Assembly (NCBI GenBank): GCA_973895155.1 | Contig: OZ316895.1 | Coordinates: 13,640,001-13,704,000 of the forward strand | Source of the DNA: Marsupella aquatica | Lineage: Eukaryota; Marchantiophyta | Direction of reading: 5' to 3' | DNA: 64,000 nt | In this document: piece by piece, positions 20,323 to 33,100 of the stretch | Position numbering within the stretch: position 1 is the first letter of the stretch | Layout of the letters: each line of letters starts with the position of its first letter | Program-made: the position numbers and the translations under genes | The notes under the pieces: generated by a model | What the model was told of the DNA's origin: nothing | Seen by the model: the letters and a program-made list of their open reading frames with translations, nothing else | Databases searched by the model: none

Positions 20323-21954
20323 TACACTCTTTACAGTATTTAGTCTCACGAAACAATTAGTGTCACTAACAATTAGTGTCACACACACTAATTAGGGGTA
20401 TCCCTTGATTTTCAGCCAACTGACACTATTTACCGTCACCTTCAATTTTGAAAAAAATATATATTTAAAAATATTGATAATTAGAGATAACAATATAATT
20501 GGTGGTAACCCTAAACTAGACTCACTCCAAAGTTATCGAGACTTTCAATGACATCTCTGTGTGCATATGTTTTTAGAAAATTTCCTTTGTATTTTAGCTG
20601 GTCAGTCTTTGTGAAAGGAGAGTAATAGAACGATAACATGGCGGGATATGGATTGCCCATCATAGCTGGATTTGCTAGAGTAAGGGAAAGAGAATCAAGA
20701 TTATGTCAACATGTCACTGGTAATTAATGTGCGTCTCCTTTGGCTTTTCCTTGCTGCACTTCAAGACCCACAAAATGTTTTTAAGTGTATCGAAAGAGTC
20801 TGTTCTTTTCTTGAAGCAACTTGTGAAATGTCCGTTCTGTACTTTACGTCTCATTATGATGAGAATTCTCAATCCCGTTACCATCAGAAGCGTTTTACGA
20901 TGCGCTTTCCAACGAGCCCAACATCGCCCATTTTTGTTTAGGATCAATGCATGGAGAAATTTCCAAAGTCAGCTGTCTTCTCTGTGTATGCACATTTTTG
21001 GCAATTAGCGATGATCGACCTTTGATTTCTTCTTGATTATTAGATGCTAGGTGTCAATCCTGGTACCATTAGAAGCTCCTTGATATGTGCTTTCCAATGA
21101 ACCCAACATTGCCCATTTTTGATTAGTATCAGTGCATGTAGATTTTTCCAAAGTCTAATGTTTTCTGTGTGTATTTACATTTTTGGCAATCAGCGGCAAT
21201 CGACCTTTGATTTCTCCTTGATTATTGAATGATAGGTGTCAATCCTGGTACCATTAGAAGCTCCTTGACATGTGCTTTCCAACAAGCCAAACATCGCCCA
21301 TTTTCGTTTAGGATCAATGCATGGAGATTTTTCCAAAGTTGACTGTTTTCTGTGTGTATTCACATTTTTGCAATCAACGACGATCGACCTTTGATTTCTC
21401 CTTGATTATGGAATGATAGGTGTCAATCCTGGTACCATTAGAAGCTCCTTGAGATGTGCTTTCCAATGAGCCCAGCATCGCCCATTTTCGATTAGGATCA
21501 ATGCATGTAGAAATATCCGAAGTTGACTGTTTTCTGTGTGTATTCACACCTTCATTACTGGATGATAGTTGTTGATCCTGGTATCCTTAGAAGCTCTTGA
21601 CATATGCTTTCCAATGAGCCTAGCATCCCCTATTTTCATAGAGCGACACAAATGACATATATGAATTCCAGAGTGGGCTCCAATGGGCGAGTTATAAGTT
21701 TCTGAAGTTTGCTCAGTAGTAAATTTTGTAAAGTGTAATCAAATATTGTGCACATTTTTCATTTTTTTAAAAGCAAATTTTGACTATAGTCTATTCAATT
21801 TTTTTAACTTAAGTGTACATGTGACACTATTTGACTTGTGACCACAATTAGTGTCATACCATATTAGTGTCACACACCCTAATTACCGTCACTTACCTCA
21901 AATATAACCTCATAGTAATTAGAGTGTGTGAGACTAAATACTGTAAAGAGTGTA
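20323..21954. mobile_element. Non-autonomous TIR element with TA flanks
   Basis: A 25-bp perfect terminal inverted repeat begins CACTCTTTACAGTATTTAGT at 20325 and recurs as its reverse complement ending at 21952. Outside each end is TA (20323-20324 and 21953-21954). TA duplications are typical of Tc1/mariner-type insertion, though the terminal sequence is not one I can assign to a named family. Further subterminal motifs (ATTAGTGTCACACAC and similar) occur near both ends. The 1.63-kb interior has no transposase frame and is mostly a tandem array, so the element would need a transposase in trans. A CACTA-type reading of the left end (CACTACACTC) fails at the right end. Confidence 0.75.
20875..21640. 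repeat. Tandem array of ~185-bp units inside the TIR element
   Basis: Landmarks TGGTACCATTAGAAGCTCCT at 21061, 21246 and 21430, with diverged copies near 20875 and 21579, define units of 184-185 bp. The last spacing is shortened to about 149 bp. Each unit also carries a variant of GAGCCCAACATCGCCCATTT and of GGATCAATGCATG. The array makes up about half of the TIR element. Confidence 0.85.
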
Positions 21955-24900
21955 CTTGCAAACATTGCTTTCTAGATTTGAGGGCCTTGCCACAGCCGCA
22001 ATGGTGCATGAGGCAGTTGATGTAGTTTAAGTTTGGAAATGCACTTACTAGCATCTTTGCCTAGTTTTCTTAGGTTAAATTTGAGGTCTAGCTCACTTTG
22101 CCTCAAGCATTCCTTGCCAGAATGCTTCACATTTTGCATCTTTGACTAGTCAAGGTTGATGTTGCTTGAGATTGCTTAGCTCTATTTGCCATAACTCATC
22201 ATTCACAAAATTATGATTTTTTCTTGTCCTTCTCTTGGTTTAAGCGGGGCACTAGTACATTCAAGTTAGTTGGCAAAGACAACAACTTGGTCTCCTCGCC
22301 TTGGAGATTCTGTAGACAACATTCACAAGGTTTGCAAAAATACCGTGCATATATATAATTTTATTTATCCTATTCCGTTTCTTCTACTCCTTCCCAAAAA
22401 CTAGTAACCTTCTGGTTAATTGGAATCGGAAGCCCAGATGGACCGAGACCTTGTCCCTGCCCATCCCCGTGCACTGTGTAAAGTGATCACTGATTTTATA
22501 CCCCCCCAAAAAGGAACCGGTTGTGGATCATAGTTGACAACTTTGACTACCCCATGGAGAAAGTAGTCAAGACATCAAGTCATGTTTTTTTTGAAAATGG
22601 CCTCTAATCAGTTTAATGTTGTATGAATGGCTCAACAATGTTGCCTGGAGAAGAATACAACTTCTTTGTTGTCAAGCTCCAATCTCAGCTCAATTGAAAG
22701 CAAGCAAAATGAATCAATGAGATGGAAGGTGTGATAAAAACATTTGAGAAACTCCATTGCTCCCATATCATGGATTCAAGCCCCTCACTTAAGAACATTC
22801 ACGAGTACATAACACATTTTGAAAGTGTGGATGACTTCCTAGACAGGGTTCTCAAAGTAGTCTACAATTTGTGACACAAACTTACCTTTGAATTTGGTAG
22901 ATGGGTCAATCTATTTGAAGGACTTCTGGATCTCAGTTTAAGCTGAAAATTTTCCAGCATGGTTTCCCATGTCTAATCTATTGCCAGACTTTGAGACTTC
23001 TTTGAGATCACTTGCTCCATTTTGGATTAACACACAGATGGTCAAATAGGATAAATCGTGATTTCACTTTACATTTGGAAATTTTTATGCGAGTCAATTG
23101 AATTCGGGTGTTCCTCAGTAATGGCATGACGGCTGTTATGCTTAAGGTCATTGAGTTGTCACGCTACCAAGGAGACCAGTTGGGTACGTAACTGGAACCG
23201 TCTGCAAACGGTAAGACAATCATTTACAGATCACATTTCACTCAAAAATGTAAACAATATTATCTGAGCCAGTTTAAATTTCTAAGCAAGTCCATCCAAG
23301 CTTTGGCAGTCCATATGGGTTTCATAGACAATGTGGAGGTCCATCCGGGCTTTAGTTTTGGTTAATTGGGAAGACAAACAACTTGGCCTCGTCTTCTTGG
23401 ATATTTTTAAGATAGATTGCATGAGCTTGCACTTTACAATCGTCCTAATTGTAAGTGGGCAAGTGCTAATCAACGGATACAAAATACTCTAAAATATCTA
23501 ATGGCCAGTTTTGATTCCCGCTGGATTTCATAACGGGACAAAGAACTAAAAAGGCGGGATCCCTTATTATAGTTGTAGATTTTTGCAATGATGCTTATGG
23601 AAGTACCTAGGTCAGTGTCAGGGGTAAACTTAGTGTATTTTTTAGGATACCACATATGATCACTGACCGAATAAAATACCTTGATTTATAAAAAGAATAC
23701 TCTAAAAGTGTTGCAATTTAAGGTTCAAATGACATCCTTTATTAAAATTATAGAATAAAAAAATTGCACACTTTATTATGTAAACACACTTTATTTTACT
23801 TAATATTATTTATGATAAAAATAATCTAGAAATAATCCACCAAATTTTCTCCCCCTTTTCCCCTTTTCCCCATCTGCCCTTTTTCTCTCTCCTCTCCTTT
23901 TCTCCCAATCCTCTCCCCTTTTTCTTCCTGACCCACCCTTCCGTAACAATTTAGGAACCCCCTACTTGACACATAAGGGAGGAGGGGATGGTCCAAAAGC
24001 TTTGCCTCCCTCCATGACGGGTGGGAGGCAGAGGCCATTGCAAAGGCCTAGCCTGCCTCACCTTGGGGCACGATGGGGCTGGGCACAACAAGCAAGGCCC
24101 TCTTGGCAAAGGCACGACAATTGGTGTCAACAAGGTTGGGTGAGCAGTGAGGGGTTGGTCAATCTAATTGTTATCAAAAACTCATATTGCATCACAATGT
24201 TAGGATTGAGTCCTGTCCAAAATTTGTTTTGTAAGCAGACCGGAAGGGTCAGGTGGGAATACATATTATAATGTTTGATCAAGATAATTTATATTTATTA
24301 TATAAAAATTACTATAACATGTTATTTTAGTCAATGCTGTGCATTGCAGCCATGCTATAATCATTGTTTACAATTGTTGTTGTGACCAGTTGTTGTTGGC
24401 GCAACAATGTCTACCTGTTACAAAAAATGTCAAGGTGAGACAAAAAAATGTGGTGACACAAGAAAGTGTTGCATTTTGGTATTGTCGTCTGTGCAAGGAT
24501 GTTGTGGTGCGTAAGTGTGGTCATTTTGGCTGAGTGTTAGTTGTTGCGGAGATGTTATCATTTGGTTGATGTTGTTCGGGAGGATCAAGAGTGTAGGAGG
24601 ACGAGGGGATGCAAAAATGGGGACGGTGGCTGGGCATCATGGGTTCAGGCTTGGTTGCCCCTGTGCTATAATGTGGAGGGAGAACATTTTTGGTTTTATC
24701 TACCTTTTTTCTTTTCCCCCTTCTATTTGCCCTCCAGCTCCCTCCCTCTCTCACTTCCTCCCCCCTTTCTTCCCTCTAACATGACTAAAAAAATTAAAAT
24801 TATCCCAAAGAAACAATAAAATTCCCCTCCTCCTTAGCTAAAAGCAAAAAAGCTCTCACACCAATGTCTTTCCCATGCAGTGACTATAATTATGCTAGAA

Positions 24901-25127
24901 AGTACTGCACAAACATATAAGTTGTTACTTATCTCTATTGCACAAAAAAGTATAATCCATTGGATATACCAAGTAGTCCATTGCCCTTTGAGTCATCCAA
25001 GGGATGTCAAAAGCATAATCATGTATAATGTACCTTATCTTGTATGTACCATGCTGCAGAAACAAATATATCCATTGGGTGTCTCCATTGAGTCATCCAA
25101 GGGTGTCCAAATAAGTGTATTGGCTGT
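21955..25127. other. AT-rich intergenic DNA, no gene recognised
   Basis: No exon chain or RNA gene was found. Around 22600-22900 (+) there are short broken stretches that could be an old retroelement fragment, but no family can be named. T-rich and C-rich runs occur at 23845-23935 and 24700-24780. Short homopolymer runs are common. Confidence 0.4.
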
Positions 25128-25128
25128 T

Positions 25129-25288
25129 CCCTCATGGACCATGGGTTAACTAAAGCAGTATATTGCAGACGCATTCTACTGTAGCGCTCTGAAGTATTGA
25201 AAGCTATCCCTCATGGACCATGGGTTAACTAAAACAGTATATTGCAGACGCATTCTACTGTAGCGCTCTGAAGTATTATTGAAAGCTA
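25129..25288. repeat. 79-bp direct tandem duplication
   Basis: CTCATGGACCATGGGTTAAC and the following bases up to GAAAGCTATC occur twice, starting at 25131 and 25210. The copies differ by one substitution and a 3-bp ATT insertion. The high identity shows a recent duplication. Confidence 0.85.
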
Positions 25289-25707
25289 TCTTGATATGGT
25301 AGAAGTCTATGGTGAGATGGGCATTTGAGACATAAAAGTGTCTCTTACAAAGGGAAGATACTATTTGAGTTTAAAGTAATGTTTGAAAATGTTGTTTGTC
25401 AAACATTGTGGTCCATCCAAGCTTCTTTTCCATTTCTTGTCTGACATCATCAAACACTTGGATAATTGGTTAATTGGGCAGTCAGAGTTGTTTGTCAAAC
25501 GTGGTGATCCCTCTGAGCTCTATTCACTGACATGACATCATCAGACACTTGGGCAGTGCGTTCATGGGAGCTTCAAATTTCTGAAAACGGTTGAAGCACC
25601 TCTTCCTTCCTATTCTTTTACGAAATAATAATAAATAATAATATAATTACCATGGCAAAATGATCATTTGTAAAGAAGTTACCAAATGATTTGTTCCATG
25701 AAAAAAA

Positions 25708-25985
25708 CCTAATATATCTTATTATTACAGCAAATCATTATTATTAGAACGCTTACCCATTGATTTCTTTCAGGGATAAAAATCAATATATATATACACC
25801 CTATCAAATGATTATTATTAGAGAACTTACCCAATGATTCTTTCATTAAAAAACCCTAATATATCTTATTATTACAGCAAATCATGCTATTTATAACACT
25901 TACCCAATGATTTCTCTAACAAAAAAAATTAAATATGTATATACACCCCATCAAATGATTATTATTAGAAAACTTACCCAACAGA
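25708..25985. repeat. ~146-bp AT-rich tandem repeat, two copies
   Basis: CCTAATATATCTTATTATTA followed by CAGCAAATCAT appears near 25709 and 25855. After it, each copy has an ACTTACCCAATGATTTCT-type segment, a run of short A tracts and TATATACACCC(C/T)ATCAAATG. The flank to the left (25620-25660) is ATA/ATT-rich. Confidence 0.75.
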
Positions 25986-26321
25986 AAGAAACTAAAGCTT
26001 GGATGAACCTCCACTTTGTTTGTGAAACCCAGGTGGACTGGCAAAGCTCGGATGGATTTTCTCAGAACATTTAAACTGACTCAGATAACATTGTTTACAC
26101 TTTTGACTGAAATATGACCTATAAATGGTCCCCTTACCATTTGCAGCGGGTTTCAATTGCATTACCAAATAGTTTACTTGATAACTTGATGACTTGACTT
26201 CCTTGAATCTAAAAGACATCAAAAAGTCATGTCATTACTCAGCATCACCATGGGCTGTGACTACTTTCTCCCTAAGGTAATCAAAGTTGTCAACTATTAT
26301 TTGCAACCGGTTTATTTTTGG

Positions 26322-26475
26322 CGACAATTGTTTTACACACTCCATGGGGATGGGTAGAGACAGTATACTGTACATCCAAGTTTTTGGTTTATATTTGGTG
26401 TAAAAGTGACAATTGTTTTACACACTCCATGGGGTTGGGTAGAGACAGTACACTGTACATCCAAGTTTTGTTTCC
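26322..26475. repeat. 86-bp direct tandem duplication
   Basis: GACAATTGTTTTACACACTC begins at 26322 and again at 26408. Each copy continues through CCATGGGG, GGGTAGAGACAGTA and ACTGTACATCCAAGTTTT with few differences. Confidence 0.85.
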
Positions 26476-26529
26476 AATAGGAAACGAGAACGAAAAGGGA
26501 ACTTACCCAATGATAGAAAAGTTCGGAAC

Positions 26530-27147
26530 TGTGGTCGAAGAGTAGGAAAACGAAACGAAGCCGAGGGAAACGAAGAAGGGGGAAGAAGGGGGCGCAGCAG
26601 AATGATGGCACGTCACGCTTCTACAGTAGTGTTATTTACACTGCTGGCGAAGAGGCGGGTGTTTGAATCTCGACCACCGTGGCGGAGTACCGTTGGATGA
26701 GGGAACGGAAGGCTCTCTGGCCGCACGATCTTATTCTCCGTAAACTCGGGTTAGGCTGCTTTCGTGCAAGGGGGGAGGGATGGGTTGGCCGCCAGCCCTC
26801 CGCTGGGTTGCTGCTGCGAGCCTTCTGGGTCCAGAGCTTGTTGGGTCGCTTCCTCCTTCATAGTTCGAGCTTTTGCCGAAGAAAAGCAGGTGCGTGTTGA
26901 GGAAGTGGAGGAAGTGGAGGAGGTAGAGCACGGAGCTGAGCAGAGCAGAGCAGAGCAGAAAAGAACGGAGAGAGCAGCAGATGAGCGGAGTACGAAGAGG
27001 AGGAGGAAAGAGGAGGAGGAGGAGGAGAGAAAGACGTCGATAGTAGAGGAGGAAGCGGTAGGGCGGAAGATTTTGAATTGAGGAAAATAGATAGATAGTG
27101 GAAGGAGGAGGTGCTCGGAGGAGATCATCGAAGAGTAGCGCAGCGCC
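26530..27147 (+). promoter_or_regulatory. 5' flank and leader of DCAF1 with purine-rich tract
   Basis: The 600 bases before the DCAF1 ATG change from AT-rich intergenic to GC-richer sequence. A long purine-rich stretch at about 26880-27060 contains GGAAGTGGAGGAGGTAGAG and four GCAGA repeats (GAGCAGAGCAGAGCAGAGCA). GA-rich tracts are common in plant 5' leaders and core promoters. No clear TATA box was identified, and the transcript start is unknown. Confidence 0.4.
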
Positions 27148-30100
27148 ATGGAGGGCACTCCGGCGGCGACTGCTGTTGGTGCAGCTCCTGCTGCTGCTGC
27201 TGGCACAGGCGGTGACGCAGCAGGAGTGGGAGGAGGAGCGGCGGGAGGAGATGTCCCTGGAGGAAGTGTTTTAGGAGGAGGAACGGAGGATGTAGTCCAC
27301 AAGGCGCGAAGTTTGATGCGGAGGATAGTGGCAAGCAGGCCGTCGCCGGAGCCTTGTTTGCTTCACTCTCTGGCTGCCATCCTGGAGCAGGAGGAATTCA
27401 GGTAGATGTCTCTGGATTTACTTAGATCCGTTTTGTTTAGAATTCCGAAGGGGCAGTAGAGGTAGTGAGCACGCTCGTGTGGCTTCTGCTCGACGGGACG
27501 ACGAAGCGGATGTAGCAGGAGTCGTCATAGCTGTGTATTTGGCAAGGTCTGAATCCGTCTGCGCGATTCTGACCTAATGTCGTCGTTTTCGGCAAGATTT
27601 CAAGTTTTAGGTCTGATCTCGCTGCATCGAAATTGCGATTGAACTGCCGGTCCCCTGACACACCCGAGTCTTGTGCTCCTTCGCTTATTGATATTTGAAG
27701 GTTGCTTCTCTTTTCCGAGCTTAGAAATCAGCAGATTCACGCAAGAAATTCATATTTACCTCGTTCAATTTTTGACCTGATTTCGGTGTATTGTTTGGAA
27801 CTGTAGATACGAACAGCTAGCGGGGCATCCTTACTCAAATAACTCGCGTTCGTCTCATCCCATCGGCCGTTTAGTGAATTTAATAAGGGTATATATATAC
27901 TCGCTTCTCATAATCCTTTGCTGGATTTTCATAGTTGAAGACTATTTTGAGGCACAGTTTGAGCTATCTGGATGCATAGATGACATGATCGATGCTGCGG
28001 ATGTCCATCTGTGGATAGAGTGTGACTTAAAGAAATGCAATACAAGTCAGCTGTGATCGTTCTCATGGCTTTGATTCGTTTCCGTGCAGGAGGACGATGA
28101 TTTTTTTGAGTTGGTATCCGCTAAGCTTCTAGTGGAATCTGGACACACGATTCGTGTGCGTGCAGCAGCAGCTCGGTTATTGCTGGCGTGTTTATCGTGT
28201 TTGATGGTACGATCTTATGCCCTCTTTCGCAAGACCACTTTTAGGTCAAAAGTCGTTATTTGATCTTCAGAATTTTTGCGAGGGGCGACTTAGTGCACTT
28301 GTAATTTATTCGGATAGATTCATTAGTGCTAACCTGGAGCCACTTGCACTGTGCAGTATCCGCATAGTTTTCTAGACCAAGACCAAGTTATCGTTAATGT
28401 TAAAAAATGGGTCATTGAAGATGTGACTACGGCGTCGTATGGAAATCCACCGGGCAGTACTGGTGGTAGGGTCAACAGCACTGGATTCACCGCTATGGAT
28501 CGAGAGATGTTGAGGACTTATGCCACTGGTCTTTTGTCATTTGCACTGCAAGGGTATGTGGCTAAGTTTTGCCCCTGAATTTCGACGCTGACTGACGAAA
28601 GTTTGGAAGAAGTTGACTTGAACGTCCTCGCATTTTGGTGGTTGCTTATGAATTGTTCGCTGACTTGTAGAGTTTGTTGTCGCAGGACTGGGAGTGATGT
28701 CGTGGAAGATGTTTTGACCACTGGAATCGTAGGGAAGCTGATGCATTTTCTACGAATTCGGGTGCTGGGTGACAGCAGTAGTGCAGGTGATGGTGGGGCA
28801 GCTGTAGAAAATAGGTCTAGCACTGGTGCGGGATCAAGCAGGGTCAGGGATGAGTCTCGCGGAAGGTTTAGGGTCCTCACAGATTCGTCACGGATGGATG
28901 ATGTCCGTGTCCCAGACAGAACAGGTGTTGATCAGGCGAATGAGGCGACTGAACGTGGTGTTGAAGGAAAGGCAAAGAGGAAAGATGACGAAGGTGTCCT
29001 TGACGACAAGGAGGGCAGAAATTCTGTAGAGCCTATGGATAGTCTGCATTCCTATGATGCAGATGAAGATGGCGAGGAGTCGGTTGGTGAAGACAAGAAA
29101 CGCCGCAAAGAGAGGCGTGACGTGAAGGGTAGGGTTGGCGCAGGGGATTGGTTAGGGCACAGTCGTTCAAGTCGTGAGGATGATTTGGAGGAGACTGGTC
29201 GAGCAGAACCTTCCAGACGTAGGAACGATATTCGAGATAAGGGAGGTAGCAAGGGAAGAGGTAAAGGTAGGACAGCTGAAGGAGTGTCGGAAGGTGAAAA
29301 AAGTCAAGGTCAAGTTCCTGCTAGAATTGGGAGCCTGATGGATACCCCTCGGAGTCGGAAATCTCTCCAAGATAGGGTGAACGGGAAATCTGAGAATGTC
29401 GCCGAGTCTGCAAAAGGATTGGATTTTAGTAAAAGCTCAGGTGGGAAGGATGCGGATGTAGCCCCTGAAATTGAACCGGAGGAAGTCATCATTGCTCCTC
29501 GTGTAATGATTGGCAACGTGGATATTGGAGTAATAATGAAAAAGGCGTCAAGAGCAGCAGAGGCGGAAGCAAGTGCCGCAAATGCACCTTTGGAGGCTTT
29601 GAAAGCAGCTGGAGATGCTGCTGCAGAGCTTGTGAGACAAGCGGCCACAGAGGTTCCGTAATAGATCCTTTCTCGATTTTTGGCCATTCATCGATGGAGG
29701 CACTTATTTTCGGTTTGAATATTTGCCTAGTGTATGAAAACAATGGCGTAACTCTTCATAAGGAAGGATGAACTAATTTATGTTGCATCTACAGGAGCTG
29801 GCGAAAGGATCAGATGACACCGCCGTTCTGGCAGCTGCCAAGGCTGCAGCAGCAACGGTTGTCGATGCAGCTGAAGCTGTTCACGTTAATGATACTAGGT
29901 GTGATTTTGTTCTCTCCCCCTGTTACTTTACTTTGAGTTGCACTCAACAGGACTTTGGTTCCTTTCCGATGTTGAGATATTATTGTAACTCATTTGTTAT
30001 CTCTCCAGGGATAAGTTGTTGGATACATCCGCAAAGAGTTTGGACGAAATCCCGGAGTTGAAAGACCACCATTGTGAACTTGGAGAAATTGGGGTGTGTG

Positions 30101-33100
30101 GAGTGGAGGCAGAATCACTTGCGAGCTTGCGCGAGCGTTACTGTGTACAATGCCTGGAAAAAATGGGAGAGTACTTAGAAGTACTAGGGCCCGTGCTGCA
30201 TGAGCGGGGAGTAGATGTGTGTCTTGCTTTGCTGCAGCGACTATCTAAAGATAGCACGTCAGTGAAAGATATGACCATGCTGTCAGATGTTCTGAAGCTT
30301 ATCTGCGCACTTGCTGCGCATCGAAAGTTTGCGTCCCTTTTTGTGGATCGAGGTGGAGTTCAACAACTGCTTGCAGCACCCAGAGTCCTGCAGACACTCA
30401 CTGGAATCTCGTTATGTCTCTTCGCCTTAGCTTCACTGCAGGTGCTTCCCTTTCCATCAATTTCTACCCTTTCTTTGTGGTGGTCGTTTGATCCTTATCC
30501 CTAGCTGAAGCATGATGGATGATGCGGAGTTTTTTGTGTTAGTTGTATTTACCCTGCAATGATTGCGCAAACTGAGGATTCTGCATCCATTGTCTGCTTA
30601 TACTGGTTGATGTGCACTAAATTCGGTAAGTGTCTGGCAGGGTGTTATGGAGCGAGTGTGTACTCTGCCTCCGGCAATTTTGCAAGAGATTGTCAGTCTT
30701 GGACTACAACTTCTTGCATGTTCTCAGGATCCAGCACGAAGGAATGCTGCACTTTTTTTTGGTGCTGCATTTGTTTTCCGAGTCATCGTGGATGCTTTTG
30801 ATGTTCAAGATGGACTCCATAAAGTGTTGAATCTCCTACGCAATGCTGCTCATTTGCGATCTGGAGGTGGTTCAGCTGGGCCTTCTGCTGCGTCGGTCCT
30901 TTCTCGCATTGATCGTGGATTGGCAGCTGAAGTTCTCACTTCATCTGGGAAACAAATTGCTTACCATACATGCGTGGCATTGCGTCAGTACTTTCGAGCA
31001 CACCTTCTAGTGCTTGTGGACTCTCTAAGGCCTTTGAAGGGTCACCGTGGTGGGTCACGTAATGCCTCTGGCGGAAGAGCTGCTTACAAGCCTGCTGATA
31101 TTAGTAATGAGGCAATGGATGCTATTATCGTACAGTTGCAGCGGGATAGGAAGCTGGGCCCAGCCTTTGTAAGATCGCATTGGACTCAATTGGAAAAATT
31201 CATGAATTATGGTGGTCATACAATTTTACTGGAGTTGACGCAGGTATGAGCTCTGTCAAGTTCCTCAAAATTTTCCGTCCCTGTTTTTGTGGGATTGATT
31301 GTTTAACATGCGCTTGTTTTTAGTTGAATGGGATGCTTATATGGTCTTGTTTTGCGTCCAGGCTACGCCCAACGAGCGATATTTCCATGAGATTTCGCAG
31401 CATGCACTCGGGGTGTTGCAGATTGTAACTTTGATGCCATTTACTCGCAAGCCTGTTGTGGGTTCAACACTCAGTAATGAACGCACTGGTATGGCGGTCA
31501 TTCTAGATGCTGCCAGTGGGGCTGGTTTAGGGTATGATCCCGAGGTATGTATTTTCCCCATGAGAGGAAGCAAAGTTATCGCAACTCTATGATGTATGTT
31601 TAGCTTTAGTTTTTATAGCTGTAGGACTCCATCTGAAAATATTTGTATCTCTGCAATATAGTACTGGTTGCCTTAAGGCGTATCGGATCTTGTTTATGCA
31701 GGTGATTCAGGCAGCATTGCTGGTTCTTGTAAACTTGGTCTGCCCGCCTCCCTCTCTATGTAGTCGTCCAGTTTTACCTAGCAGTACTGCAGCAGCTACC
31801 TCTCAGGCATCGCATGCACCTAGTATTCAACTAGGTACTCCTGTCAGTGGTGTTCCCGGTGCTTCAAGCAGTTCTACTCCTGTACCTCTTGCGGAAGGTC
31901 GCTACGGGAAACCAGAAGGCACCCTTGAAAGAAATGGAGGTGATCGGACTGCAAGCACGGTCAATGTCCCTTTACCTGGAACAAGTACTTCGGGTCCTTC
32001 TACGTCAGCTGTCGTGGGAGACCGTCGAATATCTTTAGGACCAGGAGCAGGGGGCTCTGGACTTGCAGCTTACATGGAGCAGGGCTATCGCTATGCGCGG
32101 GAGGCTGTGCGGGCCAATAATGGGATCAAAGTCTTGTTGCACCTTCTGTATCCGAGACAGCTCTTCCCTCCTGGCTCCCTTGACTGCATCCGAGCTCTTG
32201 CTTGCCGGGTCCTTCTTGGTCTGGCTCGTGACAATGCCATTGCTCATATTCTCACCAAACTTCAGGCAAGTTGATACTATTGTATTCTCGTGCAGTCCAT
32301 AGGGTCCGCTGTATGACATTAAATTTGGAGGGTATTGTCAGTTATTGGTTTCATCTTGGTCGCTGCTGCTTAGACCACAGCATAACTTTTTGGTTCTTGA
32401 TGTGCAGGTGGGGAAGTTGTTACCTGAACTCTTATCGCATGGTACTCAGGCAGGCCGCCAAGCAGGTGCAAGTGGTATAGGTGGAGAGCAAGGCAGGTGG
32501 CAGGCAGAATTAAGCCGAGTTGCCCTCGAACTTATTGCGGTAGGTGCTGGATTTTCAATTTAAATGGCAAGGTTGCGTATGTCTGACGTATACCTGTCAA
32601 GGTCGTTGCATAGAGATGTTAGATATTCTTGAAGTAATCGGGTAAGACAAAGCCACATTTCTCCTTCGACACGAAGCGAACTTCGCTCCCTATGACGATA
32701 ATTAAGATTGAGTTCCTTTTCTGAATGTCAGCGGGGACAAAGTTTTCTAAGAATTGTGATCCTGGGCTGGTTTCAGATTGTCACAAATGCTGGACGGGCA
32801 AGTACAGTTGCAGCTAGTGAAGCAGCGGCTCCCACACTACGGCGAATTGAAAGAGCTGCCATTGCAGCGGCTACGCCAATTAGCTATCATTCCGGGTATT
32901 TATCTGAAACATTTGCTGTTTGTCATTCTGAACCTTGTATAGGTAGCTGGCAGAGTTTAATATACTGGAATGGAAGGGTTAGCTCAGACTGGCTGAGTCT
33001 TGGTGATGATTGCACGGAATCATCCCCTTGTTTTGCTATGGGCGCAGGGAGCTGTTGCAGTTAATTCACGAGCATTTGGTTGCCTCGGGCCTTCCATCTG

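Noticed and set aside
20321-20340. CACTA-type transposon end (CACTACACTC)
   Set aside because: The right end reads GAGTGTACTTG and does not mirror CACTACA. The shared TIR starts only at CACTCTTT, with TA outside.
26640-26690. A stretch resembling the 3' half of a tRNA (GGGTGTTTGAATCTCGACCACC)
   Set aside because: The T-loop-like part is present but no 5' half, anticodon arm or matching acceptor strand is found upstream.
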